Positions 9,404-18,405 of a DNA stretch of 64,000 nucleotides are shown in pieces. The stretch is taken from contig NZ_CAESCM010000017.1 of NCBI RefSeq assembly GCF_903166585.1, positions 1-64,000 of the forward strand, read 5' to 3'. This stretch comes from Pedobacter ghigonis (lineage in GTDB: Bacteria; Bacteroidota; Bacteroidia; Sphingobacteriales; Sphingobacteriaceae). The notes below the pieces were generated by a model. The model did no database searches and was not told where the DNA came from. It saw only the letters and a program-made list of their open reading frames with translations. Position numbers and translations under genes: made by a program. Numbering within the stretch: position 1 is the first letter of the stretch; each line of letters starts with the position of its first letter.

Positions 9404-12400
9404 TTAGAAACCTACATTTAAACCTATTGCAAACGTGCGCTGGATCGGATAATCGTAATTGTTGGTATTCGATTCCGGATCGATAAAATAGTCGGTACTG
9501 TTTGATGAGGTTAACAGGTTAGTGCCTGAAACAAACAAACGCAGTTGCTGAAATGGTGATTTTTTAAGTACGCTTTCTTTAAAATCGTAACCAAACTGTA
9601 CATATTTTAAGCGCACATATTTTGATTTAACCAGCCAGAAATCACTTCCTGTAAAATTATTTCCGCCATTTACAGTTGTTGCACTCACTGCTCTTGGAAA
9701 AAGTGCATCGGTATTATCTGGTCGCCAGTAATCGAGCTGAAAACCATAAGCCAAAGGATTTTGCGGATCGCCACCTTGTACTGCATTTCCTAAATAACGG
9801 TCGCGGTTACCAGCACCCTGTACTACTGCATTAAATGTAAATCCTTTATATCCCAAATCGATGGTTACGCCATAATTGGTGCGTGGAAAAGTATTGCTTC
9901 CGATTCTTCTAAAATCATCGCCGTTAATCTGTCCATCGCCATTAAGATCCTGATACCTTAAATCGCCAGCCACCACATTGGTTGAGCTGATACGGCGGGC
10001 ACCGTTTAGCAACTGACTATTTGAAGTATAGAAGCCAGAATTATAATAACCTGTTTGTAAAAAGCCTCCGCTAGTATTGGTAGTACGGGTGTAAGGATTT
10101 TTTAAGGTGGCATCGTCGTCGCCAGGATTTCGTTCCCATAACGAGTTGTAACGGGTAAAATTAAGGCCGATTTTGTAGGTAAACTTGCCTATATTGCTCG
10201 CCCAGTTGAGATTAAAATCGTAACCCTCGGTACGTAAAGCACCTTCGGTAAAGTTAATTTGTGGCAAACCGATACCCAATGTTGACGAGAAACGAGGATC
10301 GCCGGTAACGAAACCTGTTCTGCGGGTGTAATAATAATCGAAGGTACCGCTTAACCGGTTATTCAGGGTTCCAAACTCCAATGCTAAATCCCTGCTACCA
10401 ATGGTTTGCCAGGAATAGGTACTATTTGGTAAACTTCCCGGTTCGGATGTGCCTTGTACCAGATTTCCGTTTACCACATAAGCTGTTGGGTTAATGCTGT
10501 ACGATGGTACATAACCAAATGCACCTACGCCGGTCTTATCGCCCAGCACACCATAAGAACCTCTCAGTTTTAAAAAATCAAGAATATGTCTGTCTTTCAG
10601 CGATTTCATAAATTTCTCTTCAGAAATAATGTAGTTACCAGAAACAGCGTAAAATGTACCCCACTGACGGCCAGGAACAAACAGATAATCTCCATCCCTC
10701 CTAATCGATCCTTCTATAGAATACCTCGACTTATAGCTATACGTTAACCTACCAAGTAAAGCCGCTCTTGCAGCTTCCGTTTCCCCACCACTTACCGATT
10801 GGTCGAGCGCTGGCCCGGCAATCAGCTGGTCAAAAATAATCTGGTAATTTTTCCGGTTGCCCGAAATGTTAGAAGCTTCATCTTGCTGGTGCTCAACCAC
10901 TCCGGTAAAATCGATACTATGATCGCCAAAGGTTTTGCTGTAAAGCACATATCCCTGTAAGGTTAAAGTGCTACCCTGGCCCTGACCTACAGTTAAACTG
11001 GGCGGATTACCGTATATTGGAGTGGTACTGTTCAGATTGTAAGCCGGCGCAAGGTAATTCCAGTTTTTGCTTACATTGTTGTAAGTGGTATAGGTACCGT
11101 TTACCTTAAACTTTAAACCTTCTAAAAAGTGTGCAGTATATTCAAGCCCCAGGTTGGTATTTAAAATTTTTGCAAGCTGCCTGTTGTATCCCGATTGTGG
11201 ATCAAGCTCACGAACAGGATTATCTGGCTGTGTGGTAGGCAGGCCAAATTCGTTTACAGCCAGTTGTGCTGAGCCCCTGTTCTGGATGTGGCTGTAAATG
11301 CTTCCATATCCAACTCCAGGCGTAACATTACTTTCGATAAAACCATCCAATCCGGCATTTACTTTAAGATTTAGCTGATCGAATTGACTGGTGGTATTTA
11401 AACGATAAGTTGTACGCTTGTTATAATTCTGGTCGGTTCTTAAAATACTTCCCTGGTCGTAGTACGAAAGGCCAGCATAGTAAGTTAACTTTTTGGTACC
11501 CGAGGTTACTGAAAGGTCATGTCGCATTTCAGGTGCGAAATTCTTCATGGTCAGTGCCTGCCAATCGGTATTGGGGAAATTAAAAGGATCAGATCCGGTA
11601 CGTAATTTCTCCAAATCTGCAGCCGATCTGAACGGGCTTCTGCCCTCATCGGCATATAACCTGTTTAAAGCAACCGCCTGATCGTATGAGCTGATTTTTT
11701 CAGGGAATAATGTTGGCTGCGAGAAGATCTGATTGTAAGCGTAACCAATATTTATTTTTCCTTCACTACCGCGTTTTGTCGTCACCAGTATTACTCCGTT
11801 TGCCCCCTGATTTCCATACAGTGCTGTAGCTCCCGCATCTTTTAATATCGAATAACTCTCGATATCGTTCGGATTTAAGTTTGCAAAATCGTTAGCCGAA
11901 CGAACAATATTATCGATTACAAAAATAGGATTCTGCCCACGGATAGAGATGCTGCTTTTCGCACCCGGTGCTCCACTACCTGCCGTTACTATTACCCCAG
12001 GTAACCTACCCGCAACTGCATCATTTATAGACTGCACGGGTAAAGCCGCTACGTTACCCATATCCAGGGTAGAAATAGCACTGGTGGTTTTGCGTTTGGT
12101 GGTTTTACCATAAGCCTGTACCACTACTTCATCCAGGTTGTTATCTAATGCTTTCAAAATTACCGTTAATGAGCCTGTAGCTTTTCTTTCAACGGTTTCG
12201 TAACCGATAAGCGAAAAAACAAGGGTAGCATTATCAGGTACCGAAAGGCTGAACTTACCTTCGCCATCAGTAGATGTACCGATTCCCTTTACGCCTTTTA
12301 CCGTAATGGTAACTCCGGGCAGCCCAACACCTGTACTATCTTTAACAAGGCCTTTTACAATAACTTCCTGATTAACCATTTCATCTTTCAAAATGGTAAT

Positions 12401-12745
12401 GAGGTTATTCTGCTGGACAGAAAAGTTGAGCGCAGTGCCCGAAAGTAAGGTACGCATCACCTCTTCAAGCGAAGCCTGATTGGTTTTGATGCTGATAACC
12501 TTATTAAAAGGGCCTTCAGTAGGACTATATACAAAACGATAACCACTTTGTTTTTCAATGGTTTGTAAGGCTTTTTCGAGCTTGATGTTTTTAAGATCGA
12601 GCGTGAGTTTTTCTTGTGAAAAAACCTTTGCAGAAACATTTAGGCAGGTAATAAAGACTAATAAGAATGCAATCTTCATTTGGATGATGACTTTAGAAAG
12701 GAGCCTGAGCCATGGTGAGGCTTGACTAATGTAAATTTTAATCAT
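9404..12745 (-). CDS. SusC/RagA TonB-dependent transporter with STN domain
   Basis: Outer-membrane TonB-dependent importer of oligosaccharides, 1113 residues. Order of parts: long leader with a signal peptide (the core MKIAFLLVFITCLNVSAKVF begins at Met 23, an alternative start at 12679); an STN domain, about residues 46-120, beginning LTLDLKNIKLEKALQTIEKQ; a carboxypeptidase-regulatory-like domain (VIVKGLVKDSTGVGLPGVTI, about 128-205); a plug domain (SINDAVAGRLPGVIV ... GANGVILVTTKRG); and a beta-barrel ending AIGLNVGF. The STN domain marks it as a signalling transducer that contacts the FecR anti-sigma encoded just upstream, so substrate uptake probably induces the locus. The nearby hairpin at 12831-12855 suggests it is transcribed separately from the sigma/anti-sigma pair. 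Confidence 0.95.
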   Translation of the reverse strand: MIKIYISQASPWLRLLSKVIIQMKIAFLLVFITCLNVSAKVFSQEKLTLDLKNIKLEKALQTIEKQSGYRFVYSPTEGPFNKVISIKTNQASLEEVMRTLLSGTALNFSVQQNNLITILKDEMVNQEVIVKGLVKDSTGVGLPGVTITVKGVKGIGTSTDGEGKFSLSVPDNATLVFSLIGYETVERKATGSLTVILKALDNNLDEVVVQAYGKTTKRKTTSAISTLDMGNVAALPVQSINDAVAGRLPGVIVTAGSGAPGAKSSISIRGQNPIFVIDNIVRSANDFANLNPNDIESYSILKDAGATALYGNQGANGVILVTTKRGSEGKINIGYAYNQIFSQPTLFPEKISSYDQAVALNRLYADEGRSPFRSAADLEKLRTGSDPFNFPNTDWQALTMKNFAPEMRHDLSVTSGTKKLTYYAGLSYYDQGSILRTDQNYNKRTTYRLNTTSQFDQLNLKVNAGLDGFIESNVTPGVGYGSIYSHIQNRGSAQLAVNEFGLPTTQPDNPVRELDPQSGYNRQLAKILNTNLGLEYTAHFLEGLKFKVNGTYTTYNNVSKNWNYLAPAYNLNSTTPIYGNPPSLTVGQGQGSTLTLQGYVLYSKTFGDHSIDFTGVVEHQQDEASNISGNRKNYQIIFDQLIAGPALDQSVSGGETEAARAALLGRLTYSYKSRYSIEGSIRRDGDYLFVPGRQWGTFYAVSGNYIISEEKFMKSLKDRHILDFLKLRGSYGVLGDKTGVGAFGYVPSYSINPTAYVVNGNLVQGTSEPGSLPNSTYSWQTIGSRDLALEFGTLNNRLSGTFDYYYTRRTGFVTGDPRFSSTLGIGLPQINFTEGALRTEGYDFNLNWASNIGKFTYKIGLNFTRYNSLWERNPGDDDATLKNPYTRTTNTSGGFLQTGYYNSGFYTSNSQLLNGARRISSTNVVAGDLRYQDLNGDGQINGDDFRRIGSNTFPRTNYGVTIDLGYKGFTFNAVVQGAGNRDRYLGNAVQGGDPQNPLAYGFQLDYWRPDNTDALFPRAVSATTVNGGNNFTGSDFWLVKSKYVRLKYVQFGYDFKESVLKKSPFQQLRLFVSGTNLLTSSNSTDYFIDPESNTNNYDYPIQRTFAIGLNVGF

Positions 12746-12830
12746 ATTTTTGTTTTTTGATTGGTTTATTTGGGGCTACGCATTTCCAGTGAGGAACCCC
12801 AGATTAGAAAAAAGATCAAAAAAATTAATT

Positions 12831-12855
12831 GGGGAATGTGTTCGAGCACTTCCCC
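12831..12855 (-). terminator. Hairpin between anti-sigma gene and susC
   Basis: GGGGAA-(T)-GTG, loop TTCGAG, CAC-TTCCCC forms a 9-bp stem with one bulged T. On the minus strand it is followed by AATTAATTTTTTT, and on the plus strand by TTTTTCTTTT, so it can act in both directions. It lies 38 bases past the fecR stop and before susC. It fits termination of the sigma/anti-sigma transcript with susC starting from its own promoter. Confidence 0.6.
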
Positions 12856-12893
12856 TTTTTCTTTTCGATACAGGTTTATTTTGGTTAGTTTGT

Positions 12894-13946
12894 TTATTTG
12901 GTTATCGTAATGTGCTCTCCTTTCTTTTTAAACTTAAATTGTTTTACTTGTTGCAAATTGTGCAATACAGTTAGGATGTCTTCATTTTTAAAGTTGGCAG
13001 TGTAAACATAATTCGCTACTTCTTTATCTTTAAGTTCGATAATTACATTAAACCAGCGTTCAAGCCGCACTTTAATAGCTTCAAAATTTTCGTTCGCAAA
13101 AATGAGATTGTTATTTGTCCATGCCGATTCTACTACCTCTTTGTCTATTACGGTAAGGTTATTGACTTCAATTTTAGGTAATCTTTCTGCCTCATCAGTA
13201 GCAGAAAGGCCCGGATCTGTCTGGGCTTTTTGCGTGTGATAAGTAATTTTCTGACCAGCTTTAAGGATAATGGTGTTTTTGTTTAAGCCGGTATTATCTT
13301 CGAGTTTAATGGTTCCCCGTACAAGGGTTGCCGCCGATTCATCCTCGTTGGCATAACTCTTTACATTAAATGCAGTGCCCAAAACGCTGATTTTAAAATC
13401 TTTGGTTCGTACAAAGAAAGGTTTGCCAGCATCGTGTTTTACATCAAAATAAGCTTCGCCCATTAGTTTAACATTTCTGTCCTTTTGGTTAAAATGTTCT
13501 CCCAGTTCAATTTTACTGTCGGCATTAAGGTATACCAAAGTACCATCGGGTAAAGTAATTTTCTTCTTCTCTCCTCTTTTGGCAACAAAATTTCCGGCAT
13601 AGTGAACGGCCTTGTTCGGGCGCTCATAAATCAGGTACATCAATCCCGCCAAAAACAGGATTAATACCGATGCCGCAATGGTGTAATGTACAGCGCTGAA
13701 TCTTTTAACTTTGGCTACCGGGTTTAGCTGCGCTGAGAGGTAATCTATCTGTTGATTAACAGGCTTTAAATTACCACTTAAAAGCTGGTACATTTTTTTT
13801 GCCGCGAGAACCGTTTTATGTTTTTCAGGATGTTTATTAATCCATTCCTCCCAGAAAACCACACATTTTTGGTTACTACCTTCGCAATATTGCTTAAAGG
13901 TATCATCCATTAAAAAATCTTCAGGGTACTTATATTCATCAACCAT
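12894..13946 (-). CDS. FecR-family anti-sigma factor
   Basis: Inner-membrane regulator of 350 residues that holds the ECF sigma factor until the SusC STN domain signals occupancy. Cytoplasmic N-terminal part about residues 1-85; one membrane span (HYTIAASVLILFLAGLMYLI) near 87-107; then a periplasmic FecR domain with KKITLPDGTLVYLNADSKIE and AYFDVKHDAGKPFFVRTKDF; and a C-terminal DUF4974-type domain (FANENFEAIKVRLERWFNV ... ILTVLHNLQQVKQFKFKK). The gene lies 106 bases downstream of the sigma factor gene on the same strand, the usual order in Bacteroidota ECF/FecR/SusC loci. Confidence 0.94.
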   Translation of the reverse strand: MVDEYKYPEDFLMDDTFKQYCEGSNQKCVVFWEEWINKHPEKHKTVLAAKKMYQLLSGNLKPVNQQIDYLSAQLNPVAKVKRFSAVHYTIAASVLILFLAGLMYLIYERPNKAVHYAGNFVAKRGEKKKITLPDGTLVYLNADSKIELGEHFNQKDRNVKLMGEAYFDVKHDAGKPFFVRTKDFKISVLGTAFNVKSYANEDESAATLVRGTIKLEDNTGLNKNTIILKAGQKITYHTQKAQTDPGLSATDEAERLPKIEVNNLTVIDKEVVESAWTNNNLIFANENFEAIKVRLERWFNVIIELKDKEVANYVYTANFKNEDILTVLHNLQQVKQFKFKKKGEHITITK

Positions 13947-14052
13947 GGAACGGGCTTTTTAATACCAGTGCTCAGAAGGTGATTTTTTTACCAAGTATTT
14001 TTTACTTTTTTTTAATTTATTTTACAAATGTGCCCGGAATGGACTGGAAAGG

Positions 14053-14631
14053 CTAAAATTTAAGCTGGGTGCGCAAAAATTTTAATGCACTATAAATGGT
14101 ATTATAGGCTGTTCTAACGGTTAATTGTGTTCTCTTAGCCACATCTTCATAACTCAAACCATCATAAAAGCGCAATTGAATTAATTTCCGTTGCTGAGGG
14201 GTTAACTTTTCGAGGGCAGCAAGTAAACTGTTTTTAACCAGCTCATCTGATTGGATTTTAACGATTAACTCTTCATAAGGCATTTCCAGCAAAGCCTCAT
14301 CTTCGGTCACAATTACCGAAATGGCTTTATTCAAACGTTGCTCCTGCGCGATGCGTTTTAAAATTTTCCTTTTTAAAATGGTGCGGAGATAAGATTCAAC
14401 CTGCTCTACCCTTGGAAGCTTATCGTGTTTCTCCCAAAGTTCGAGAAACACCTGGTTCAATGTATCGGTAACCATTTCAGAATCGCCGTAAACCCGCAAA
14501 CCGAATCCGGCTAAACTCCGGTAAAGACCTTTGTACAGATTTAGAAAAGCGTCTTTCTCCCCCATGCACATGGCCTCCCACCACAGCGTATGGAGGGTGC
14601 TCTTATCGTCGGGAAAATTATGCTTGTCCAT
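14053..14631 (-). CDS. ECF RNA polymerase sigma-70 factor
   Basis: Extracytoplasmic-function sigma factor, 192 residues. Region 2 spans roughly 25-95 (YGDSEMVTDTLNQVFLELWE, then SYLRTILKRKILKRI), and region 4 spans about 135-190 (LTPQQRKLIQLRFYDGLSYE, then a helix-turn-helix TQLTVRTAYNTIYSALKFLR). It belongs to the Bacteroidota class coupled to FecR anti-sigma and STN-domain SusC proteins, and it heads the glycan locus. It presumably directs transcription of susC and the genes after it when the glycan is bound. Start ATG at 14631 is supported by the family's usual length; no ribosome binding site is visible, as usual in this phylum. Confidence 0.95.
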   Translation of the reverse strand: MDKHNFPDDKSTLHTLWWEAMCMGEKDAFLNLYKGLYRSLAGFGLRVYGDSEMVTDTLNQVFLELWEKHDKLPRVEQVESYLRTILKRKILKRIAQEQRLNKAISVIVTEDEALLEMPYEELIVKIQSDELVKNSLLAALEKLTPQQRKLIQLRFYDGLSYEDVAKRTQLTVRTAYNTIYSALKFLRTQLKF

Positions 14632-14914
14632 AATAAATTTTACAGCAGTTCTTTCCCCCTACTGAACTTGAAGTTCTTGCATTAAGGCACTTTTGAAAAA
14701 ATATAGTCATTAAATCTTTTAAGCGGGCCACGATTTCAGGGATGTGGCATTGTATTACATTTATTTGGTTGGCACCAAGTTACAGGTTAATATCGAAATA
14801 CCATTATTTTTTTCTGAAGATCCGATCCTAACAAGTAGTTTTCAGGCAAGAAGAAATGTATGGCTGGTGATTTGAGGATGCCCAATAGCAGGCAGTTAGA
14901 ATATCATAAAAAGC

Positions 14915-14955
14915 AAAACGGGGACTTTCTTCTTTCGATTAAGTTCCCCGTTTTT
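14915..14955. terminator. Orphan terminator-like hairpin
   Basis: AAAACGGGGA pairs with TCCCCGTTTT around a 20-base loop whose ends (CTT...AAG) can extend the stem. T-rich sequence follows on both strands (TTTTT on plus; TTTTGCTTTTT on minus). No protein gene ends close by on either strand, so if functional it would terminate an unannotated transcript. Confidence 0.4.
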
Positions 14956-15570
14956 AACTTTAAAAACAACCATAGCTGTATTTTAAAGCATCTAATTCTT
15001 GTTACCTTGATTTTTCCGTTATCGTTAGGTTTTGCAACTTTTACGATTCGTGAAAATTTATTTCCAGCTCTTCTGTCCGTAAACTTCTTAGCTTTCAATA
15101 ATCTCTGTTAGGCCTGTGCGGTTTTCTTATCGGCCAATCTCGCGATGGCGATATATATTCTTACTCGGTTTAACCCTTTCTGAAACTAACCGTTATCCTT
15201 GTAAACTATCCGAAATCTGTCACCTCTCGGTTCTTTATTTCTTTTGGATTGTTTTATCAGAATTCAAAGTACTTCGTATTTGATATGATCTAATTTAGGT
15301 GTAAAAGCATTCTCTGTCAAGAAAAAATAATGATTTTTATAAACAAAGTTTTCAACCTAAATAAACTGGTTATCAACAATTTAAACCATTTAAAAACCTG
15401 TTTTTAATGCTAAAAATGCACTTATTTTAAGTTTATTAACATTGTCCCGTTTTTCACTTATACACAAAATGTATTCAACTCACAATCAGCGGCTTGCTGT
15501 TTTTCGGCGTAAAATGCTAAAAAAACAAAAAACTTAATTTCAATCTCAACAAAAAGAATGGCTATTATGT

Positions 15571-15578
15571 TATTTTTG
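15571..15578 (+). promoter_or_regulatory. -7 box TATTTTTG just before the FUSC gene start
   Basis: Exact match to the Bacteroidota sigma-ABfr -7 consensus TAnnTTTG, separated by only four bases from the ATG at 15583. Transcription would start at or near the A of ATG, giving a leaderless mRNA. No convincing -33 TTTG is seen at the usual 19-21 base spacing. Confidence 0.45.
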
Positions 15579-15582
15579 TAAT

Positions 15583-17742
15583 ATGCAGATCAGGCAACCC
15601 ATCCGAAATATTCAAGACTTTTTATTGAGTACGTATTTTGCCGACGGCCTGCGCATTACCATTGGTGTACTGCTACCCTCTTTAATATTTGCACAGTTTG
15701 GCATGCTTAAATACGGCATGACCTTATCGCTCGGCGCTTTATGTGTAAGTGTGGTAGATAGTCCGGGGCCAATGGTACACCGGAGAAATGCCATGTTTAT
15801 TACCACGGCACTGATTTTCACTTTTTCTATTATTACCGGCCTCACCAACAAAAACCATTACTTTATTGGCTTTTTACTGGCTGTATCGAGTTTTATATTT
15901 TCGATGTTTTACATCTATGGTCTCAGGGCAGCCTCGGTTGGTACCGCAGTGTTGCTAATCATGGTACTCAGCATCGACGATATCAGGCCCTGGCAGGAAG
16001 TATTGCTCCACTCAGCACTCGTTCTGGCAGGTAGCTTATGGTATACCGGTTTAAGCTATTTTGTTTACCGCCTCCGTCCCTTCAGGCTGGTGCAACAATC
16101 GTTAAGCGATTCGATTTTAGAAGTAGCCGAATTTTTAAGGGAAAAAGCCAAATTTTACCACCAGAACAACAATTATGAAAAAACCTACGCCGATCTGCTA
16201 CAGCTACAGGTATCGGTGCATGAAAAACAGGATGCCGTTAGGGAATTGCTTTTCAGAACGCGCGAGATTGTTCGCGATTCGACACCCGAAGGCCGCTTCC
16301 TGTTATTGGTTTTTGTAGATATGGTCGATCTTTTTGAGCAGGTAATGTCTACTTATTACAACTATCAGCAGCTGCACGATCAGTTTGATAAAGCTGGAAT
16401 CCTGTCTGATTATGAAATGGCCATTAAACGGATTTCTTATGCTTTAGATGACATTGCTTTTGCGCTGAAAAGCGGTGGTACACCAGTTGTTTCTAAACGG
16501 CTGCTCATTGAAATAGAGCGTTTAAAAATCAAAATCAATAACCTCGAAAAAAATAACCAAAACCAGGAATACAATACACTTGGAATTATTGCGCTGAAAA
16601 ACATTGAGGTGAACATCGAAAATATCCTTTCGCGTGTTAAAACTATTTTCAGTTATTTTAAAATCAGGAATAGCAAAGATATCCGCCAGGCAGAGGTAGA
16701 TACAGAAAAGTTTATTACGCGCCAGAAGTTCGATTTTAAACTCTTTACCGAAAACTTAACTTACAGTTCTTCCACTTTCAGACATTCGCTACGCGTTACC
16801 GTAGTGATGTTGCTGGGCTTTGTGGTATCGCTGGCCTTAAATTTCTCGCACAGTTACTGGATTTTACTCACCATCCTGGTAATTTCGAAACCTGGCTTTA
16901 GTTTAACCAAAGAGCGCAATTATCAGCGTTTAATCGGTACAACCGTGGGTGCATTTGTGGGGATGGGTGTGCTTACCTATATCCACGACAGAAATACCTT
17001 ATTTGTAATTTTGCTGATTTGCATGATTGGCTGTTACAGTTTTCAGCGTAAGAATTACGTAGTAAGCGTACTTTTCATGACGCCCTATATCCTCATTCTC
17101 TTCGATTTTTTAGGAATGGGATCTATTGCTTTGGCCAGGGAAAGGATTTACGATACGTTTATCGGCTCGGGCATTGCGCTGCTGGCCAGTTACTCGCTCT
17201 TCCCTACCTGGGAATACGAAAACCTGAAAGAGGCCATGATCGATATTTTAAAAGCCAATAAGGATTATTATGACCAGGTGATTAAATTGTATTTTGAAAA
17301 AAGCTACAACCGTACAGAATACAAACTGGCACGTAAAGAAGTATATGTAAGTACCGCCAATCTGGCTTCGCTGTTCCAGCGGATGTTTTCTGAGCCGAAG
17401 AGCAAACAGCTGTTCATTAAAGAAGTACACCAGTTTACCTCTTTAAGTCACCTGCTTTCCTCGTATGTAGCCACGCTTTCGCTTTATAACAAGGAACATG
17501 AGTTTGTTTTCGAAAGTTTTGATCACTTAAAACCGATTGCGAACAATACCAATTACCTGTTAGATGCGGCTATTGAAAATCTTTTAAAAGGCACCAGTAC
17601 CATTGACAATGTACCTTTAATCAGATTAAACGATAATGGTTTAAGTGCTAAAAAAGGCGAAGACCTTGTGCCGGAGCAGTTCGATTTGATTCAGAAAGTT
17701 GCCTATGATATTTACAAACTCTCGGTTAAAATAAAACTATAA
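15583..17742 (+). CDS. FUSC/YccS-family integral membrane protein
   Basis: Inner-membrane protein of 719 residues with the duplicated layout of the fusaric-acid-resistance (FUSC, YccS/AaeB-like) superfamily. A first block of membrane segments lies in residues 20-165 (GLRITIGVLLPSLIFAQFG ... AVLLIMVLSIDDIRPWQEVL), a soluble helical region follows, then a second membrane block at about 400-550 (LRVTVVMLLGFVVSLALNFS, WILLTILVISKPGFSLTKER, a signature of the family), then a helical cytoplasmic tail. These proteins are thought to be exporters of aromatic acids or membrane-associated efflux parts, but the substrate is unknown. It stands alone; no membrane-fusion partner gene is adjacent. Confidence 0.85.
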   Translation: MQIRQPIRNIQDFLLSTYFADGLRITIGVLLPSLIFAQFGMLKYGMTLSLGALCVSVVDSPGPMVHRRNAMFITTALIFTFSIITGLTNKNHYFIGFLLAVSSFIFSMFYIYGLRAASVGTAVLLIMVLSIDDIRPWQEVLLHSALVLAGSLWYTGLSYFVYRLRPFRLVQQSLSDSILEVAEFLREKAKFYHQNNNYEKTYADLLQLQVSVHEKQDAVRELLFRTREIVRDSTPEGRFLLLVFVDMVDLFEQVMSTYYNYQQLHDQFDKAGILSDYEMAIKRISYALDDIAFALKSGGTPVVSKRLLIEIERLKIKINNLEKNNQNQEYNTLGIIALKNIEVNIENILSRVKTIFSYFKIRNSKDIRQAEVDTEKFITRQKFDFKLFTENLTYSSSTFRHSLRVTVVMLLGFVVSLALNFSHSYWILLTILVISKPGFSLTKERNYQRLIGTTVGAFVGMGVLTYIHDRNTLFVILLICMIGCYSFQRKNYVVSVLFMTPYILILFDFLGMGSIALARERIYDTFIGSGIALLASYSLFPTWEYENLKEAMIDILKANKDYYDQVIKLYFEKSYNRTEYKLARKEVYVSTANLASLFQRMFSEPKSKQLFIKEVHQFTSLSHLLSSYVATLSLYNKEHEFVFESFDHLKPIANNTNYLLDAAIENLLKGTSTIDNVPLIRLNDNGLSAKKGEDLVPEQFDLIQKVAYDIYKLSVKIKL

Positions 17743-17817
17743 CCTTTAGTGTAGCCATTCTACGTTTAATATAGCGGTTAGAATTAATGTATGAAATACC
17801 TGTTAAAGCAACACCAA

Positions 17818-17883
17818 AATATGGATAAAGTATAGATAGAGTATAGATAAAGCATCCGTAAAGCATAGATAGAGTATAGTTAG
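17818..17883. repeat. Six tandem 11-bp repeats (AGTATAGATAR)
   Basis: Six consecutive 11-base units run without gaps: AATATGGATAA, AGTATAGATAG, AGTATAGATAA, AGCATCCGTAA, AGCATAGATAG, AGTATAGTTAG. They lie between the ends of two convergent genes (the FUSC gene and a small exported protein gene). The 11-base period is close to one helical turn. The units have diverged, so this is not a very recent expansion. Confidence 0.85.
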
Positions 17884-17987
17884 CTAATTTCACTTTAACA
17901 GACTTTTGCTACTTAAACCCTCTTTTTAATGAATTTTTATAAAAAAAACTGCTTGAGGGTAAATCAAGAAGGCTGAATAGTTAACTT

Positions 17988-18404
17988 TTATTTAATCAGA
18001 CAGGCATTAAAGGGTAAAGTGTACGATTCTCCGTTATCGAGTTTAAAAGTAATCTGCCCATCACAACCAAGCTGTTTCTCTGCAATATCCTTAGCATTAA
18101 AAACAACGGGATAAAAACGTTGTTCGGTATTGTCTGATTGAATTGAATCCGTTCGAACTTTGAATTTCAGTTTTAGCTCAATATTACCTGCTGTAACCGT
18201 TATCTTCTCAATCTTATTGAATTTAGATTTGGTAGAAAAATCGAGCAACAAGGCTCCGGCTGCATTAGTCGCATCGCTAAAAAGGCTAAAAGCATAATAA
18301 GTTTTACCCTCGCGGAAATACTGGTAATCCAGTTGCTTTTTCTGACAATAAGCGGTGTTGGCCAAAACAAAGCAAAACAGGAAACAAACTAAGGTTTTCA
18401 TCAT
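17988..18404 (-). CDS. Small exported protein of PorP/SprF cluster
   Basis: Unrecognised protein of 138 residues with a clear signal peptide, MMKTLVCFLFCFVLANTAYC, cut before QKKQLDYQYF. The frame is open further upstream to 18491, but that extension overlaps the PorP/SprF gene and precedes the signal peptide, so I chose the ATG pair at 18404/18401, one base past the upstream stop codon. The mature part looks all-beta (LKLKFKVRTD, GQITFKLDNGESYTLPF). It is the third gene of a tightly packed minus-strand cluster with a T9SS type-B adhesin and PorP/SprF, which suggests an envelope role tied to that pair. No function is assigned. Confidence 0.75.
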   Translation of the reverse strand: MMKTLVCFLFCFVLANTAYCQKKQLDYQYFREGKTYYAFSLFSDATNAAGALLLDFSTKSKFNKIEKITVTAGNIELKLKFKVRTDSIQSDNTEQRFYPVVFNAKDIAEKQLGCDGQITFKLDNGESYTLPFNACLIK

Positions 18405-18405
18405 A

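Larger units (their letters stand above)
14632..15582. other. Gene-free region with a terminator-like hairpin
   Basis: About 950 bases separate the minus-strand sigma gene from the plus-strand FUSC gene. Open frames here (for example 14860-15111) have poor composition and no homology that I recognise. The only clear structure is the inverted repeat AAAACGGGGA (14915-14924) / TCCCCGTTTT (14945-14954), listed separately. The sigma-gene promoter and that of the FUSC gene must lie here. A small RNA cannot be excluded. Confidence 0.6.

Noticed and set aside
14860..15111. Plus-strand open frame of 83 codons in the gap before the FUSC gene
   Set aside because: It spans a hairpin, overlaps a similar frame on the other strand, and has no recognisable start context or homology.
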